Part shown: in pieces, positions 36,374 to 45,332 of the stretch
Layout: the number at the start of each line of letters is the position of its first letter
Position numbering within the stretch: the first letter of the stretch is position 1
DNA from: Nitrosomonas sp. Nm132
GTDB taxonomy: Bacteria; Pseudomonadota; Gammaproteobacteria; Burkholderiales; Nitrosomonadaceae
Reading direction: 5' to 3'
NCBI RefSeq assembly: GCF_900100485.1
Contig: NZ_FNDH01000008.1
Coordinates: 1 to 64,000, forward strand
Length of the DNA: 64,000 nucleotides
Program-made: the position numbers and the translations under genes
The notes under the pieces: generated by a model
The model's input: the letters and a program-made list of their open reading frames with translations, nothing else
Databases searched by the model: none
What the model was told of the DNA's origin: nothing

Positions 36374-37975
36374 ATGCTTAAATTAGACCATATAAAAAGA
36401 AAACTAATAACGACATCAGCAGTTCTGTTGAGCGCTGTCGCAATGAATGGATATGCAGCAACAGCGACCTTTGATCCAGCATCACGTATTGTAGATCTTC
36501 CGGTTGTAGAAGTTTTGAATGGCGCATCGTCTTCATTCTATAGTGCTAAATTACAATTAGTTAATGGAAATCAGTTGAAATTAATCGCAGCTGATCCTGT
36601 CTCAGCAATACAAGGACAGCGTAACGTTTTTGATTCTAGCACTGCTGCAGTACATGTCCCTTCGATCGCTGTGGGATCAGATAATTTTTACGCTAAATTG
36701 AGATTAGTGCCGGGTTCAGGCCCGCTGAGCTTTACACTTGAACAACTCGTCAGTAATGAATTCCAAGGTTGCCCAAGTTTTGCAGTCCCAGGATCTACGC
36801 CAGGATCCTGTCTCTTAAGCGGTGAAATTAAAACTGATATTACGCTGACAAAGAATATCAACTGGATTTTATCGGGCGGTGTTTATATCGGTGGCGATAA
36901 TACTGAAAGTGCAACAATTACTATTAATCCAGGAACCAAAATTTTTGGGCAGCAAGGTGCTGACTATCTGTGGATAAGACGTGGTTCAAAAATTATGGCG
37001 GAGGGCACACCCGATAATCCGATTGTAATGTCTGGCTCAGGACAATTGGCGGCTGGCGAATGGGGTGGTCTGGTCATTTCTGGGAATGCACCGGTGAATG
37101 GTTGTAATGAAGGTGTGGCTATTTGTGAAATTCCTAACGAGGCCATTCCTTCTGAGTTTTTTGGTGGTAACAATCCAGCTGACAACAGTGGGATAATAAA
37201 ATATGTTCAGATTCTTTTTGCTGGCTTCGCCGTGCGTCCAGATGAGGAGCTCAATGGACTGACATTGAATGGGGTCGGCTCAGGAACGGTCATTGATTTC
37301 GTGCATGTTCATGCGGGTCTGGATGATGGTATAGAGATGTTTGGCGGTACTGCTCAGATGAAACATCTGGTATTGACTCATATAGGCGATGATAGTTTGG
37401 ATTGGGGAAGTGGTTGGACTGGACGTGCACAGTTTGTTGTGGTTTTTCAGTCTCCTAACGATGGTGACCGGGGTATTGAGGCCGACAACAACGAAAAAAA
37501 TAATAATCTTCTTCCTCGCGCCAAACCGATTCTGTCTAATATGACCTTTATAGGCTCTCCGGTTGCCACTGAAGGTATTCTGCTGCGTCGTGGTACCGGT
37601 GCGAATATCTGGAACTCAGTAATCACTGGTTTTCCTACTTGTATAACCATAGATGGGGCAGCTACTTATGAGAATGCTGGTTTTCCAGGGAGCTTGAGTG
37701 GTGAATTAACCATGGTCAATTCCTTTGTTCAGTGTGCCAATAACTTTATAGATGGCACGGGTGCCACGTTTACTGTAGCTGATTGGTTCTTGTCCCAGTC
37801 TGGAAACAGGGCAGAGAATCCTCTCCTGAATAGTGTTTTTCCTGCAGCCGGATCACCGCTGATAGGAGGAGGAGCTGCGGTAAACGATCCTTTCTTTGAT
37901 TCTGTAGACTATGTCGGTGCATTCAAGGATGCGAATGATGACTGGGTTTCAGAATGGATACACAAGTTTTTCTAA
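36374..37975 (+). CDS. Secreted right-handed beta-helix protein of unknown function
   Basis: A 533-residue exported protein with a signal peptide ending in MNGYA-AT. Residues 28-125 contain two copies of a module of about 50 residues (FDPASRIVDLPVVEV ... FYSAKLQLV and FDSSTAAVHVPSIAV ... FYAKLRLV). The rest is built of glycine/asparagine-rich strand turns (WIRRGSKIMAEGTPDNPI, GEWGGLVISGNAPVNGC, IKYVQILFAGFAV, MFGGTAQMKHLVLTHIGDDS) typical of a parallel beta-helix. It is preceded by GGAGGTGGG as SD and followed by a strong terminator. Similar proteins are often encoded beside TonB-dependent receptors; the molecular role is not known to me. Confidence 0.75.
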   Translation: MLKLDHIKRKLITTSAVLLSAVAMNGYAATATFDPASRIVDLPVVEVLNGASSSFYSAKLQLVNGNQLKLIAADPVSAIQGQRNVFDSSTAAVHVPSIAVGSDNFYAKLRLVPGSGPLSFTLEQLVSNEFQGCPSFAVPGSTPGSCLLSGEIKTDITLTKNINWILSGGVYIGGDNTESATITINPGTKIFGQQGADYLWIRRGSKIMAEGTPDNPIVMSGSGQLAAGEWGGLVISGNAPVNGCNEGVAICEIPNEAIPSEFFGGNNPADNSGIIKYVQILFAGFAVRPDEELNGLTLNGVGSGTVIDFVHVHAGLDDGIEMFGGTAQMKHLVLTHIGDDSLDWGSGWTGRAQFVVVFQSPNDGDRGIEADNNEKNNNLLPRAKPILSNMTFIGSPVATEGILLRRGTGANIWNSVITGFPTCITIDGAATYENAGFPGSLSGELTMVNSFVQCANNFIDGTGATFTVADWFLSQSGNRAENPLLNSVFPAAGSPLIGGGAAVNDPFFDSVDYVGAFKDANDDWVSEWIHKFF

Positions 37976-38048
37976 GTGGTTGTGATTTAAAAGGCTTCTT
38001 TTTATTTGGGTCTGAGTAAAGAAGTCTCTGATAAAAGTATAAGATAAT

Positions 38049-38075
38049 CCCCGGCTATGCCGGGGTTATTATTTT
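38049..38075 (+). terminator. Rho-independent terminator after the beta-helix gene
   Basis: A perfect 7-bp stem CCCCGGC / GCCGGGG (38049-38055 and 38059-38065) with loop TAT is followed by TTATTATTTT. It ends the TonB-receptor/beta-helix region. Confidence 0.85.
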
Positions 38076-38322
38076 GGGGTTTCAAAAGAGGCTTGTTTCC
38101 GGTGGAGTATGCCAGGTGTGTTAAAGCGCCATAATCCGAATTACCTGATGAATGTCTGCGAAAAAGATCGATTCCGGGATTCCGTTATGAGAGGCAAGTG
38201 ATGGTCTGGTGAGAGATGCCACTTAAAAACTGCGATACCATTACATCTATCTGGCTGTAATCATAAAGCTACAATTAGGTCTCAGTAAGCTTGCATACCT
38301 TGATATGTGCTGAATTTCCTAA

Positions 38323-38680
38323 GAGCCTGTTCACGATCATGTGAATGTCGTAGACTCTGGGGAGGAAGAAGAGATACCCAAGCGACATTAGCCGAGAGGC
38401 ATTTGAAGATGTCCGGCCTCTGTTGGAGAGCGTGCGCAAGCAGACGAAGCCAAGGACAGTTGATTTATATGAAGTAAAGTGGAGTGAGCTTAGTCCAGAC
38501 GGCGCAAGTGCTCTGGAACGGGCTTTAAAAAAATGTAGTTGGCGTGACCCGTACAAAACAGGGGCGCAAATCCTCGACGAGCTTTTGATCGTCGACGCAC
38601 ACAGTGTAAAAAACACGGATAGTGCTCATGCGAAGGACTACGATGCAGGAAAGAAAGTCTCGGGGATCAAGCGCCACATC
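38323..38680 (+). mobile_element. Remnant of an IS5-type (IS427-like) insertion sequence, copy 1
   Basis: The left terminal repeat GAGCCTGTTCACGATC begins at 38323. The transposase text SREAFEDVRPLLESVRKQ, KPRTVDLYEV follows, then a large internal deletion, then SPDGASALERALKK, LLIVDAHSVKNTDSAHAK and AGKKVSGIKRHI. Homology stops at about 38680 without a right terminal repeat. Compared with the second copy, about 40 codons between DLYEV and WSEL are missing; a short AAGT repeat borders the deletion. Confidence 0.85.
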
Positions 38681-38747
38681 AGCCAATGCTGGCTCAGTTC
38701 TGTTGGCGATTGACACAGCTTCTAAAAATTCTTACATCTAGTTATAG

Positions 38748-39764
38748 TTATTGCCGGATAGGTACTAAATAATCAGTAAAACTCTTTGCAGCAGTACCCC
38801 AGCTAAAGGCCTCAGCTCTTGCGCGCGCTTCCTGCCGGGAAATTTGCAGGGCTTTTAAAACGGCATCATTCAGATCATGTGACATAACCCCTCCTCCACT
38901 CCTACCGATGACCTCCAAGGGACCGTCAACAGGATAACAAGCTACGGGCGTGCCTGTTGCCATGGCCTCAAGTAAAACCAATCCAAAGGTATCTGATTTG
39001 CTTGGAAATACAAAAACATCAGCGCTGGCATATAACGTAACTAACTCGCTGCGAGGCAATATTCCGAGCCAATATGCCGCAGGAAAGCGTTGCCTGAGTT
39101 GTTTTTCCATTGGCCCTACACCGCAAACTACCTTACTACCGGGGAAATCCATTTCCAAAAATGCTTCAATATTCTTTTCATATGAAATACGACCCACAAA
39201 TAATGCCACGGGCCTTGGTAAAGCACCTAAAGTTGGAAATAAAATGGGTTGATCATGGTATCTAAAAAGATCAATATCAACTCCATGCGTCCAAGGTTTG
39301 AGATTCTGGAAACCTCGTCTTTGCAAGCCGGATAAAACAGATTGTGTAGGAACCATCACACTTGCTGAAGGTTGATGAAAACGTCTAAGCAGTGCATACC
39401 CCCACGAAACAGGAACTTTAGCTGATGCATTAAAGATCTCTGGGAATTTTGTGTGAAATGCAGAGGTAAAAGACCAGCCTGATTGCAAGCACAAAGAACG
39501 CGCTGCCCAGCCTAGCGGACCTTCAGTAGCAATATGTATCGCATCGGGCTTAAGCTTCTTCAGAAATTGTGACAAATTCTTTTTAGGCCGAATTGCCAGA
39601 TCAATTCCTGGATAACCCGGACAAGGGCGAGTACTGAAAAGACCCGGGTGAATGATTTCTACATAATGATCGAGCTTTCTGAGTTCTTTAACCAGTTCTA
39701 TCAACGTCGTTACCACGCCATTAACTTGCGGGTGCCATGCATCACTAATCAGTGCAATTTTCAC
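38748..39764 (-). CDS. GT4-type glycosyltransferase (Agt/MgtA-like, probable glycolipid synthase)
   Basis: A 338-residue GT-B fold glycosyltransferase with the opening MKIALISDAWHPQVNGVV, the donor-binding region VALFVGRISYEKNIEAFL near residue 190 and the EX7E-type motif region SKSDTFGLVLLEAMATGTPV near residue 255. It resembles GDP-mannose-dependent and sulfoquinovosyl/diacylglycerol glycosyltransferases. It overlaps the phosphoesterase gene by 4 bp. In several bacteria a PlcP-type phosphoesterase next to such an enzyme (Agt) replaces phospholipids by glycolipids under phosphate starvation; the Pho boxes upstream of this operon support the same role here. The actual sugar donor is not predictable. 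Confidence 0.85.
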   Translation of the reverse strand: MKIALISDAWHPQVNGVVTTLIELVKELRKLDHYVEIIHPGLFSTRPCPGYPGIDLAIRPKKNLSQFLKKLKPDAIHIATEGPLGWAARSLCLQSGWSFTSAFHTKFPEIFNASAKVPVSWGYALLRRFHQPSASVMVPTQSVLSGLQRRGFQNLKPWTHGVDIDLFRYHDQPILFPTLGALPRPVALFVGRISYEKNIEAFLEMDFPGSKVVCGVGPMEKQLRQRFPAAYWLGILPRSELVTLYASADVFVFPSKSDTFGLVLLEAMATGTPVACYPVDGPLEVIGRSGGGVMSHDLNDAVLKALQISRQEARARAEAFSWGTAAKSFTDYLVPIRQ

Positions 39765-40684
39765 GCTGGAACCTCATCTTTTTTTTCGATCTTTGCCGTA
39801 GCTGGAACGCCATCAGCCGAAGTATCTACAGTTACAATTTGATAATAGCTGTCTGTTTCTCTTTGAAATTGAGGCCAATGGATCAATTCCATTCGCCCGT
39901 CAATGTGTTCTACTAATGCAGTAAGGCTCTCGACCCAGTCTCCATCATTACAGTACACAATACCATCGATATCACGCATCTCAGCATGGTGTATATGCCC
40001 GCAGATGACACCATCGAGTCCACGACGACGTGCTTCCATAGCAACGGCCTGCTCAAATGAAGTGACATAGCTGACTGCTGTTTTAACTTTGTATTTCAGA
40101 TACTGTGAAAGCGACCAATAAGGCATACCTAATCGGGCACGGAGGGAACTCAAATAACGATTTAGCTTTAGAGTTAATTCGTAAAGGTTATCTCCGACGT
40201 AAGCAAGCCATTTAGCACACTGCACGACTCCATCAAAATAATCACCGTGTATTATCCAGAATCTACGACCATCAACAGTCTCATAGATAACTTCATCCGC
40301 TACTTCTATACCACCAAAGGAGTGGCCTAAAAACTCACGGGCAAACTCATCGTGATTACCCGGAACATACACCACCTTGCAGCCTTTCCGGACGCGGCGC
40401 AGTAACTTCTGTATCACATCATTATGAGCTTGCGGCCAATACCAGCGCCGGCGTAACTGCCAGCCATCGATAATATCCCCAATCAGATAAAGCTGTTCGC
40501 TGGGGTAAGCTTTTAGAAATTCCACTAAGGCTTGTGCCTGGCAACCCGGGGTACCGAGATGGATATCAGAAATAAAAACAGTCCGGACTCTTGGGTTAGT
40601 CACTTTTTCTGAGGAATCTTCGTCTTCTGAAATAGAAGCGCTAAGATCAGGATTAGCATAAAAATAACCTTTGAACTTATTCAT
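39761..40684 (-). CDS. Calcineurin-like metallophosphoesterase (PlcP-like; UDP-2,3-diacylglucosamine hydrolase-related)
   Basis: A 307-residue enzyme with the full set of metallophosphoesterase motifs: FISDIHLG (D-x-H), GDIIDGW, GNHDEF, WIIHGDYFDG and CGHIHHAE. It belongs to the LpxH-related group but is longer, with an N-terminal extension of about 30 residues. In phosphate-lipid remodelling systems the same group (PlcP) releases diacylglycerol from phospholipids. Its tight placement between an OlsB-like acyltransferase (2-bp gap) and a glycosyltransferase (4-bp overlap) supports PlcP rather than LpxH, the housekeeping lipid A enzyme. Assignment is by context and motif, not by search. Confidence 0.8.
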   Translation of the reverse strand: MNKFKGYFYANPDLSASISEDEDSSEKVTNPRVRTVFISDIHLGTPGCQAQALVEFLKAYPSEQLYLIGDIIDGWQLRRRWYWPQAHNDVIQKLLRRVRKGCKVVYVPGNHDEFAREFLGHSFGGIEVADEVIYETVDGRRFWIIHGDYFDGVVQCAKWLAYVGDNLYELTLKLNRYLSSLRARLGMPYWSLSQYLKYKVKTAVSYVTSFEQAVAMEARRRGLDGVICGHIHHAEMRDIDGIVYCNDGDWVESLTALVEHIDGRMELIHWPQFQRETDSYYQIVTVDTSADGVPATAKIEKKDEVPA

Positions 40685-40686
40685 GA

Positions 40687-41523
40687 CTACCCCAGAAAAT
40701 GTTTGCGGTAGCGGCTAGATAGATCATCCATTCGCATCAACATGGGCAAATCAGCAGTATTAAAGTTAGGATCCCATGCAGGCGCCCCTAATACCTTAGC
40801 ACCCAAGCGTAAATAACCTTTAAGTAGTGGAGGGGGAGCAATTTTTAATGATTGATCCAGATGGTCGACTGGCAGAGGTAAGTGTGGTCTAACTTGATAA
40901 TGAATATCCACCCCATACTGATCCCGAATTTGACGCCAAATACTTGCGGCAGCATGTCCTGCACCGATTCGATTGCTGTCACTTGAACCCATATTCATCG
41001 GTATGCTAACACAGCCCATCATATGACTTAACTGCTTACGCGCCATAAAGCTAATCAATTCTTTCCACAATGCTTTGATGACAACTCCATCACGATAATC
41101 CTTATGCACACAACTTCGACCTAATTCAGCCATATTCTCTCGTAACGACTGCAAGGAAGTTAGATCGAATTCACCTTCGCTGTAAGTTCTCCCAGCAAGC
41201 CTGGCTTGTGCCGGGGTCAGCACACGATAAGTTCCAATGACCTGCCAGGTTTTACGATCGCGCACTAACAAGTGCTCACAAAAATCATCAAAAACATCGA
41301 TATCATACCCAGGAATATGGGTTGGGAGAGTCGCGCCCATTTCATCAGCAAAAACTTCATATCTCAGCTTCTGAGCTTCACGAGCCTCACTTTTATTTTT
41401 TGCCCAGGTGGTCACGATATTTGATTTCTTCACCCAATCAGCAGAAAAGTACGAAGCAGGCTCTAGTATTTGAATTATTTTTTGCGGGAAAATATTTAAT
41501 TGCATATTAAGTGACGTATTCAT
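40687..41523 (-). CDS. OlsB-like N-acyltransferase (aminolipid/ornithine lipid synthesis)
   Basis: A 278-residue GNAT-fold protein of the OlsB type. Visible are EAQKLRYEVFADEMGA near residue 50, DFCEHLLVRD, IGTYRVLTPAQA, the acyl-acceptor region ELGRSCVHKDYRDG near residue 135, and GCVSIPMNM. OlsB makes lyso-ornithine lipid, the first step to phosphorus-free ornithine lipids. Starts at ATG 41523 with AAGGAG seven bases upstream. First gene of the operon; the next gene follows after 2 bp. The presence of an OlsA partner is not seen here. Confidence 0.85.
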   Translation of the reverse strand: MNTSLNMQLNIFPQKIIQILEPASYFSADWVKKSNIVTTWAKNKSEAREAQKLRYEVFADEMGATLPTHIPGYDIDVFDDFCEHLLVRDRKTWQVIGTYRVLTPAQARLAGRTYSEGEFDLTSLQSLRENMAELGRSCVHKDYRDGVVIKALWKELISFMARKQLSHMMGCVSIPMNMGSSDSNRIGAGHAAASIWRQIRDQYGVDIHYQVRPHLPLPVDHLDQSLKIAPPPLLKGYLRLGAKVLGAPAWDPNFNTADLPMLMRMDDLSSRYRKHFLG

Positions 41524-41596
41524 GTCTAACTCCTTATTATTGTTAGGTTATTGAGCTGCTTGACGCATTAGCTACCTATTATTCTCGGGAAATCTC

Positions 41597-41636
41597 ATGA
41601 ACTTACTGTGTCGCTTTTATGAAATTACTATGAAAG
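41597..41636 (-). promoter_or_regulatory. Four-unit Pho-box array upstream of the lipid operon
   Basis: Reading the minus strand from 41636, units CTTTCAT, ATTTCAT, GCGACAC and AGTTCAT begin at exact 11-bp intervals, each followed by a 4-bp AT-rich spacer. Three of four are close to the PhoB unit CTGTCAT (5 of 7 matches); the third is poor. The array ends about 75 bp before the acyltransferase start. This is the arrangement of PhoB-activated promoters. Confidence 0.6.
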
Positions 41637-41639
41637 TTC

Positions 41640-42085
41640 CATTCATTCTGAGTCTGCTCAATTGCTAACGCAGATCTTCTATTAATTTTTAATTTGACAG
41701 GAAGTGCGAATTCTTGATCAAGCCTGGGTGGAAGCGACTCAAGGCGGAGTTAGAGTCGTTTCCACAGTTGATGAGAGTTCCTTCAAATTAAGGAACAGTT
41801 TCCGATCTTTGCCATTCTAATAAAACGTTATTTTTTGTGCCGGTGATGGCTAACCAATGGTTGCAGTTAGCACTGTCGTCGTTCTCGGATTGATTGGCAA
41901 GATGCAAAGAGAAGGGTTCAAGTACCTTTCTTCATTAGCAATAAGGGTTTATAACGTATTTATTTAGTCTTATTGAAAAGCTAGTATCAATCTTTGGATC
42001 TTGGCCCCTATTGCAAAGATTTGTTACTTCAGATAAGGAGAGCTGCCATGACAAGTACCAAGCAAGCCTTTTCATCTCATTCTAA
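41640..42085. other. Intergenic stretch, no recognised gene
   Basis: A gap of about 450 bp between the Pho-box array and IS copy 2. A 37-codon open stretch (about 41701-41819, plus strand) with no start and no recognisable similarity is visible; nothing else is supported. Confidence 0.3.
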
Positions 42086-42854
42086 GAGCCTGTTCATGTT
42101 CACGATCTTTTAAGCAGGAGAGCCAAGAAGGCTAGATGTATGAACTGCAAACTGGTGTTGGTTTTCGCTCGTAGTTTTTCCATAGTCGCCGGCATTTTTC
42201 TAACTAGGCAAAAGAGCGTTCGACAACCCAGCGTTGCGGTATGACGGTGAAAGTGTGAAGTTTGCTCCGCTTGGCAATCTGCACCTTGGTTCCGAGTAGC
42301 GCCTCTACCGCCTTGGCGAAAGGAAAGCGCTCTTACGATCCGTTACCTCAGCAGTTGTGACGGCAATCGCATGGGGAAGTCCTTGTGTATCGACCGCGAT
42401 GTGGCGCTTGATCCCCGAGACTTTCTTTCCTGCATCGTAGCCCTTCGCATGAGTGCTATCCGTGTTTTTTTTTACACTGTGTGCGTCGACGATCAAAAAG
42501 CTCGTCGAGGATTTACGCCCCTGTTTTGTATGGATCACGCCAACTACATTTTTTTTAAGGCCGTTCCAGAGCGCTTGCGCCGTCTGGACCCAGCTCACTC
42601 TACTTGGAAAAGTACGCATGTACCGTTCGCCACTTGGGAAACTCACTCGGTAGCATCCGCCATTGGCACCCGCTTTTCAGCAAATACAGCACGCCGCAAA
42701 ATACTTCTTATAAATCAACCGTCCTTGGCTTCGTCTGCTTGCGCACGCTCTTCAACAGAGGCCGGATATCTTCAAATGCCTCTCGGCTAATATGCTTGGG
42801 TATCTCTTCCTCATCCCCAGAGCCTACGACATTCACATGATCGTGAACAGGCTT
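42086..42854 (-). mobile_element. Decayed IS5-type (IS427-like) insertion sequence, copy 2
   Basis: Both ends carry the terminal sequence GAGCCTGTTCA (left, 42086) and its inverted partner (right, to 42854). The minus strand encodes an almost full-length transposase, from EAFEDIRPLL, VRKQ to FCGVLYLLKSGCQWRMLP, SFLIVDAHSVK, AGKKVSGIKRHIAVDTQGLP and, near the end, PQRWVVERSFA. It carries in-frame stops (after VDL and after YFSK) and frame breaks (an A-run expansion in the SVKKN region, a deletion after TDRK). It cannot make an active transposase. Orientation is opposite to copy 1. Confidence 0.9.
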
Positions 42855-42973
42855 TTAAGAAAACAATATGCAACAAAATTTATGGTATATATAATATGAG
42901 AGCTTTAGAGATCTATGCTCTGAATTAACAATGGCTTAAGTATTATTTCGGAGTGATTGAATCGAGTTTCTCT

Positions 42974-43825
42974 TCACCGATCCAGTATAATCTCCAGAAC
43001 AAATTTACTGCCAATATAGGCAAGTAGGAGAATTATAAAACCGGTCAAAGTCCAACGAATAGCAGTACGTCCTCGCCAACCATAAAATTGCCTTCCTATA
43101 AGCAGTGCTGCGAATACACCCCAAGATATAAAACTGAAAAGCGTTTTATGTGAAAATGTAACAGATTGACCAAAAACTTCTTGTGAGAATATTATTCCGC
43201 TCAGAAGAGTCATAGTGAGGAGTATGAAACCTGCCCATATAATGCGGAAAAGCATTTTTTCCATGACTAGAAGCGGAGGCAGATTTATCAGCAGCGGTGA
43301 CATGACTGGGTGATGTAAGCGATACTCTAATATCGCCATGAGGATCGCGTGGAGTGCAGCGATGGTAAATAGGCTATATGCAAGCAGGGCAACCAGCAGG
43401 TGCGCCTTGAATGCAGGTAATTCAGTATTGCTAAGGGGATGGAGTGAGGGAAGTATTAAGGGCAGTAACACTGCAATTGCTGCCACAATTGCAATGGGTG
43501 CAATCAAATTCTGTAATTCTTTCAGCCGTGAAAAAAAGCCTGAGAACCAGTAAATCAAGACGGTCAGCCATACAATAGATGAGATTGCATTACCCACACC
43601 AAAGCTGAGCCCAGTATCTATAAATATAGATTCATAAAGTATGAAACCATGGAGTGTGAGTGGGGCAAGCATGACAAAACGCTCCCACTTGGTAATTGAT
43701 GAAGTGTTTCTGTCAGCACTGGGAGGAATGGGTTGATTGTTCCATCTGGTACGCCAGAAATGCCATCCAACTAATGCATAAAACAGAAAAGCTGAGATAT
43801 AAACTAGAATGCTGAGCATTAACAT
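42974..43825 (-). CDS. ypjD: Cytochrome c assembly-family inner-membrane protein (YpjD-like)
   Basis: A 283-residue protein with about eight hydrophobic segments and the CcsA/HemX-type pattern. A histidine in KAHLLVALLAYSLFTIAALHA lies near residue 140, and another in SFSHKTLFSFISWGVFAALL lies near residue 230. The tryptophan-rich WWD motif of true CcmF/CcsA proteins is not seen. This corresponds to YpjD, found divergent to ffh in many proteobacteria, exactly as here. Its role in cytochrome or heme handling is inferred from the family. Confidence 0.88.
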   Translation of the reverse strand: MLMLSILVYISAFLFYALVGWHFWRTRWNNQPIPPSADRNTSSITKWERFVMLAPLTLHGFILYESIFIDTGLSFGVGNAISSIVWLTVLIYWFSGFFSRLKELQNLIAPIAIVAAIAVLLPLILPSLHPLSNTELPAFKAHLLVALLAYSLFTIAALHAILMAILEYRLHHPVMSPLLINLPPLLVMEKMLFRIIWAGFILLTMTLLSGIIFSQEVFGQSVTFSHKTLFSFISWGVFAALLIGRQFYGWRGRTAIRWTLTGFIILLLAYIGSKFVLEIILDR

Positions 43826-43941
43826 AGCAGATCTAAAAAACGGATTTGTTCAGTCTACCTTGCACTTGTATAAATTCAAAGCGCTATTATTATAATTTTA
43901 GGGTGCTATGTCATTAGCACTGAATTTTTTGAGGAATAAAT

Positions 43942-45291
43942 ATGTTTGACAATCTAACTCATCGCCTTTCCAACGTCATTAAAACGCTGCGTGGAGAAGC
44001 AAGATTAACTGAGAGTAACATACAAGCTGCCATGCGTGAAGTGCGCATGGCATTACTTGAAGCCGATGTTGCTTTACCTGTCATTAAGGATTTTATTGAG
44101 CGGGTAAAACAAAAGGCGATCGGGCGGGAGGTAATGGAAAGTCTTTCCCCTGGGCAGGCATTAGTAGGGGTTGTTCATCAAGAGCTAATGGCCATCATGG
44201 GAGGGGAGAAAGCAGATCTTAACCTTAGCACTGTACCGCCTGCTGTTATTCTCATGGCTGGTTTGCAAGGTGCGGGAAAAACCACGAGTAGTGGAAAATT
44301 AGCCAAATGGTTGATAGATAATAGAAAGAAGAAAGTAATGCTGGTCTCTTGTGATATCTACCGGCCTGCCGCTATTGATCAATTAAAGCTGTTGTCCAAT
44401 CAAGTGGGCGCTGATTTTTTTCCGGTACAAGCAGGTCAACGACCAGCAGAAATCTGTACCGCTGCGTTGGATTATACCCGAAAACATCATCATGACGTAA
44501 TGATCGTCGACACCGCGGGTCGCTTGGGTATTGATAAAGCGATGATGGACGAGATTACTGAACTTGAAGCGCTACTTAAGCCTATCGAGACACTTTTTGT
44601 CGTTGACGCAATGCAAGGGCAAGACGCGGTAAATACTGCAAAAGCATTTGCTGATGCGCTTCCTTTGACAGGCGTTATCCTGACCAAGCTTGATGGAGAT
44701 GCGCGTGGTGGGGCAGCCTTATCAGTGCGGCATGTAACGGGTAAACCGATTAAGTTTACAGGCGTTGCTGAAAAATTGACTGGCCTGGAGCCATTTTATC
44801 CTGATCGTATGGCTTCTCGTATCCTGGGTATGGGTGACGTACTGGGACTGATTGAAGAAGCGCAGCGTAGCGCAGATCAGAAAGAAGCTGAAAAGCTAAT
44901 GAAAAAAATGAAATCAGGCAAGGGATTCGACCTTGATGATTTCAAGATGCAATTCCAGCAGATGAAAAAGATGGGGGGGATGAGTGCAATGCTGGAAAAA
45001 CTGCCTCATCAATTGACTCAGGCTGCTCAGAATATGAAGGTGGACGATAAAATAATTAATCGCACTGAAGGGATTATTAATGCCATGACGCGACAAGAAC
45101 GCGTTAAACCAGAAATTATTAAGGCGTCACGTAAGCGACGCATTGCTGCAGGATCAGGTGTTTCTGTTCAGGAAGTGAATCGTTTACTTGCGCAATTTGA
45201 GCAGGCTCGCAAGATGATGAAAATGGTCAATAAAGGTGGAATGGCCAAGATGATGCGAGCAGTAAAAGGAATGCTGCCACAGATGCGCTAG
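43942..45291 (+). CDS. ffh: Signal recognition particle protein Ffh
   Basis: A 449-residue SRP54-type GTPase with an N-domain (LTESNIQAAMREVRMALLEADV), a G-domain (G1 GLQGAGKTTSSGKLA, DTAGRL, TKLDGDARGG) and a methionine-rich M-domain at the C terminus (KMMKMVNKGGMAKMMRAVKG), which binds signal sequences and 4.5S RNA. It targets nascent inner-membrane proteins to FtsY and SecYEG. All motifs are intact and the length is normal. Confidence 0.97.
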   Translation: MFDNLTHRLSNVIKTLRGEARLTESNIQAAMREVRMALLEADVALPVIKDFIERVKQKAIGREVMESLSPGQALVGVVHQELMAIMGGEKADLNLSTVPPAVILMAGLQGAGKTTSSGKLAKWLIDNRKKKVMLVSCDIYRPAAIDQLKLLSNQVGADFFPVQAGQRPAEICTAALDYTRKHHHDVMIVDTAGRLGIDKAMMDEITELEALLKPIETLFVVDAMQGQDAVNTAKAFADALPLTGVILTKLDGDARGGAALSVRHVTGKPIKFTGVAEKLTGLEPFYPDRMASRILGMGDVLGLIEEAQRSADQKEAEKLMKKMKSGKGFDLDDFKMQFQQMKKMGGMSAMLEKLPHQLTQAAQNMKVDDKIINRTEGIINAMTRQERVKPEIIKASRKRRIAAGSGVSVQEVNRLLAQFEQARKMMKMVNKGGMAKMMRAVKGMLPQMR

Positions 45292-45332
45292 AATCAAGGA
45301 TGATGTTAAAGAAAAATCTCTTTGTGGTTTGA

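Noticed and set aside
38423-38713. A 96-codon frame that could be taken as a hypothetical gene.
   Set aside because: It is the deleted transposase of IS copy 1, lacking start, middle and catalytic end.
42371-42840. Plus-strand frames of 66-139 codons across IS copy 2.
   Set aside because: They are antisense to the decayed transposase, which explains the sequence fully.
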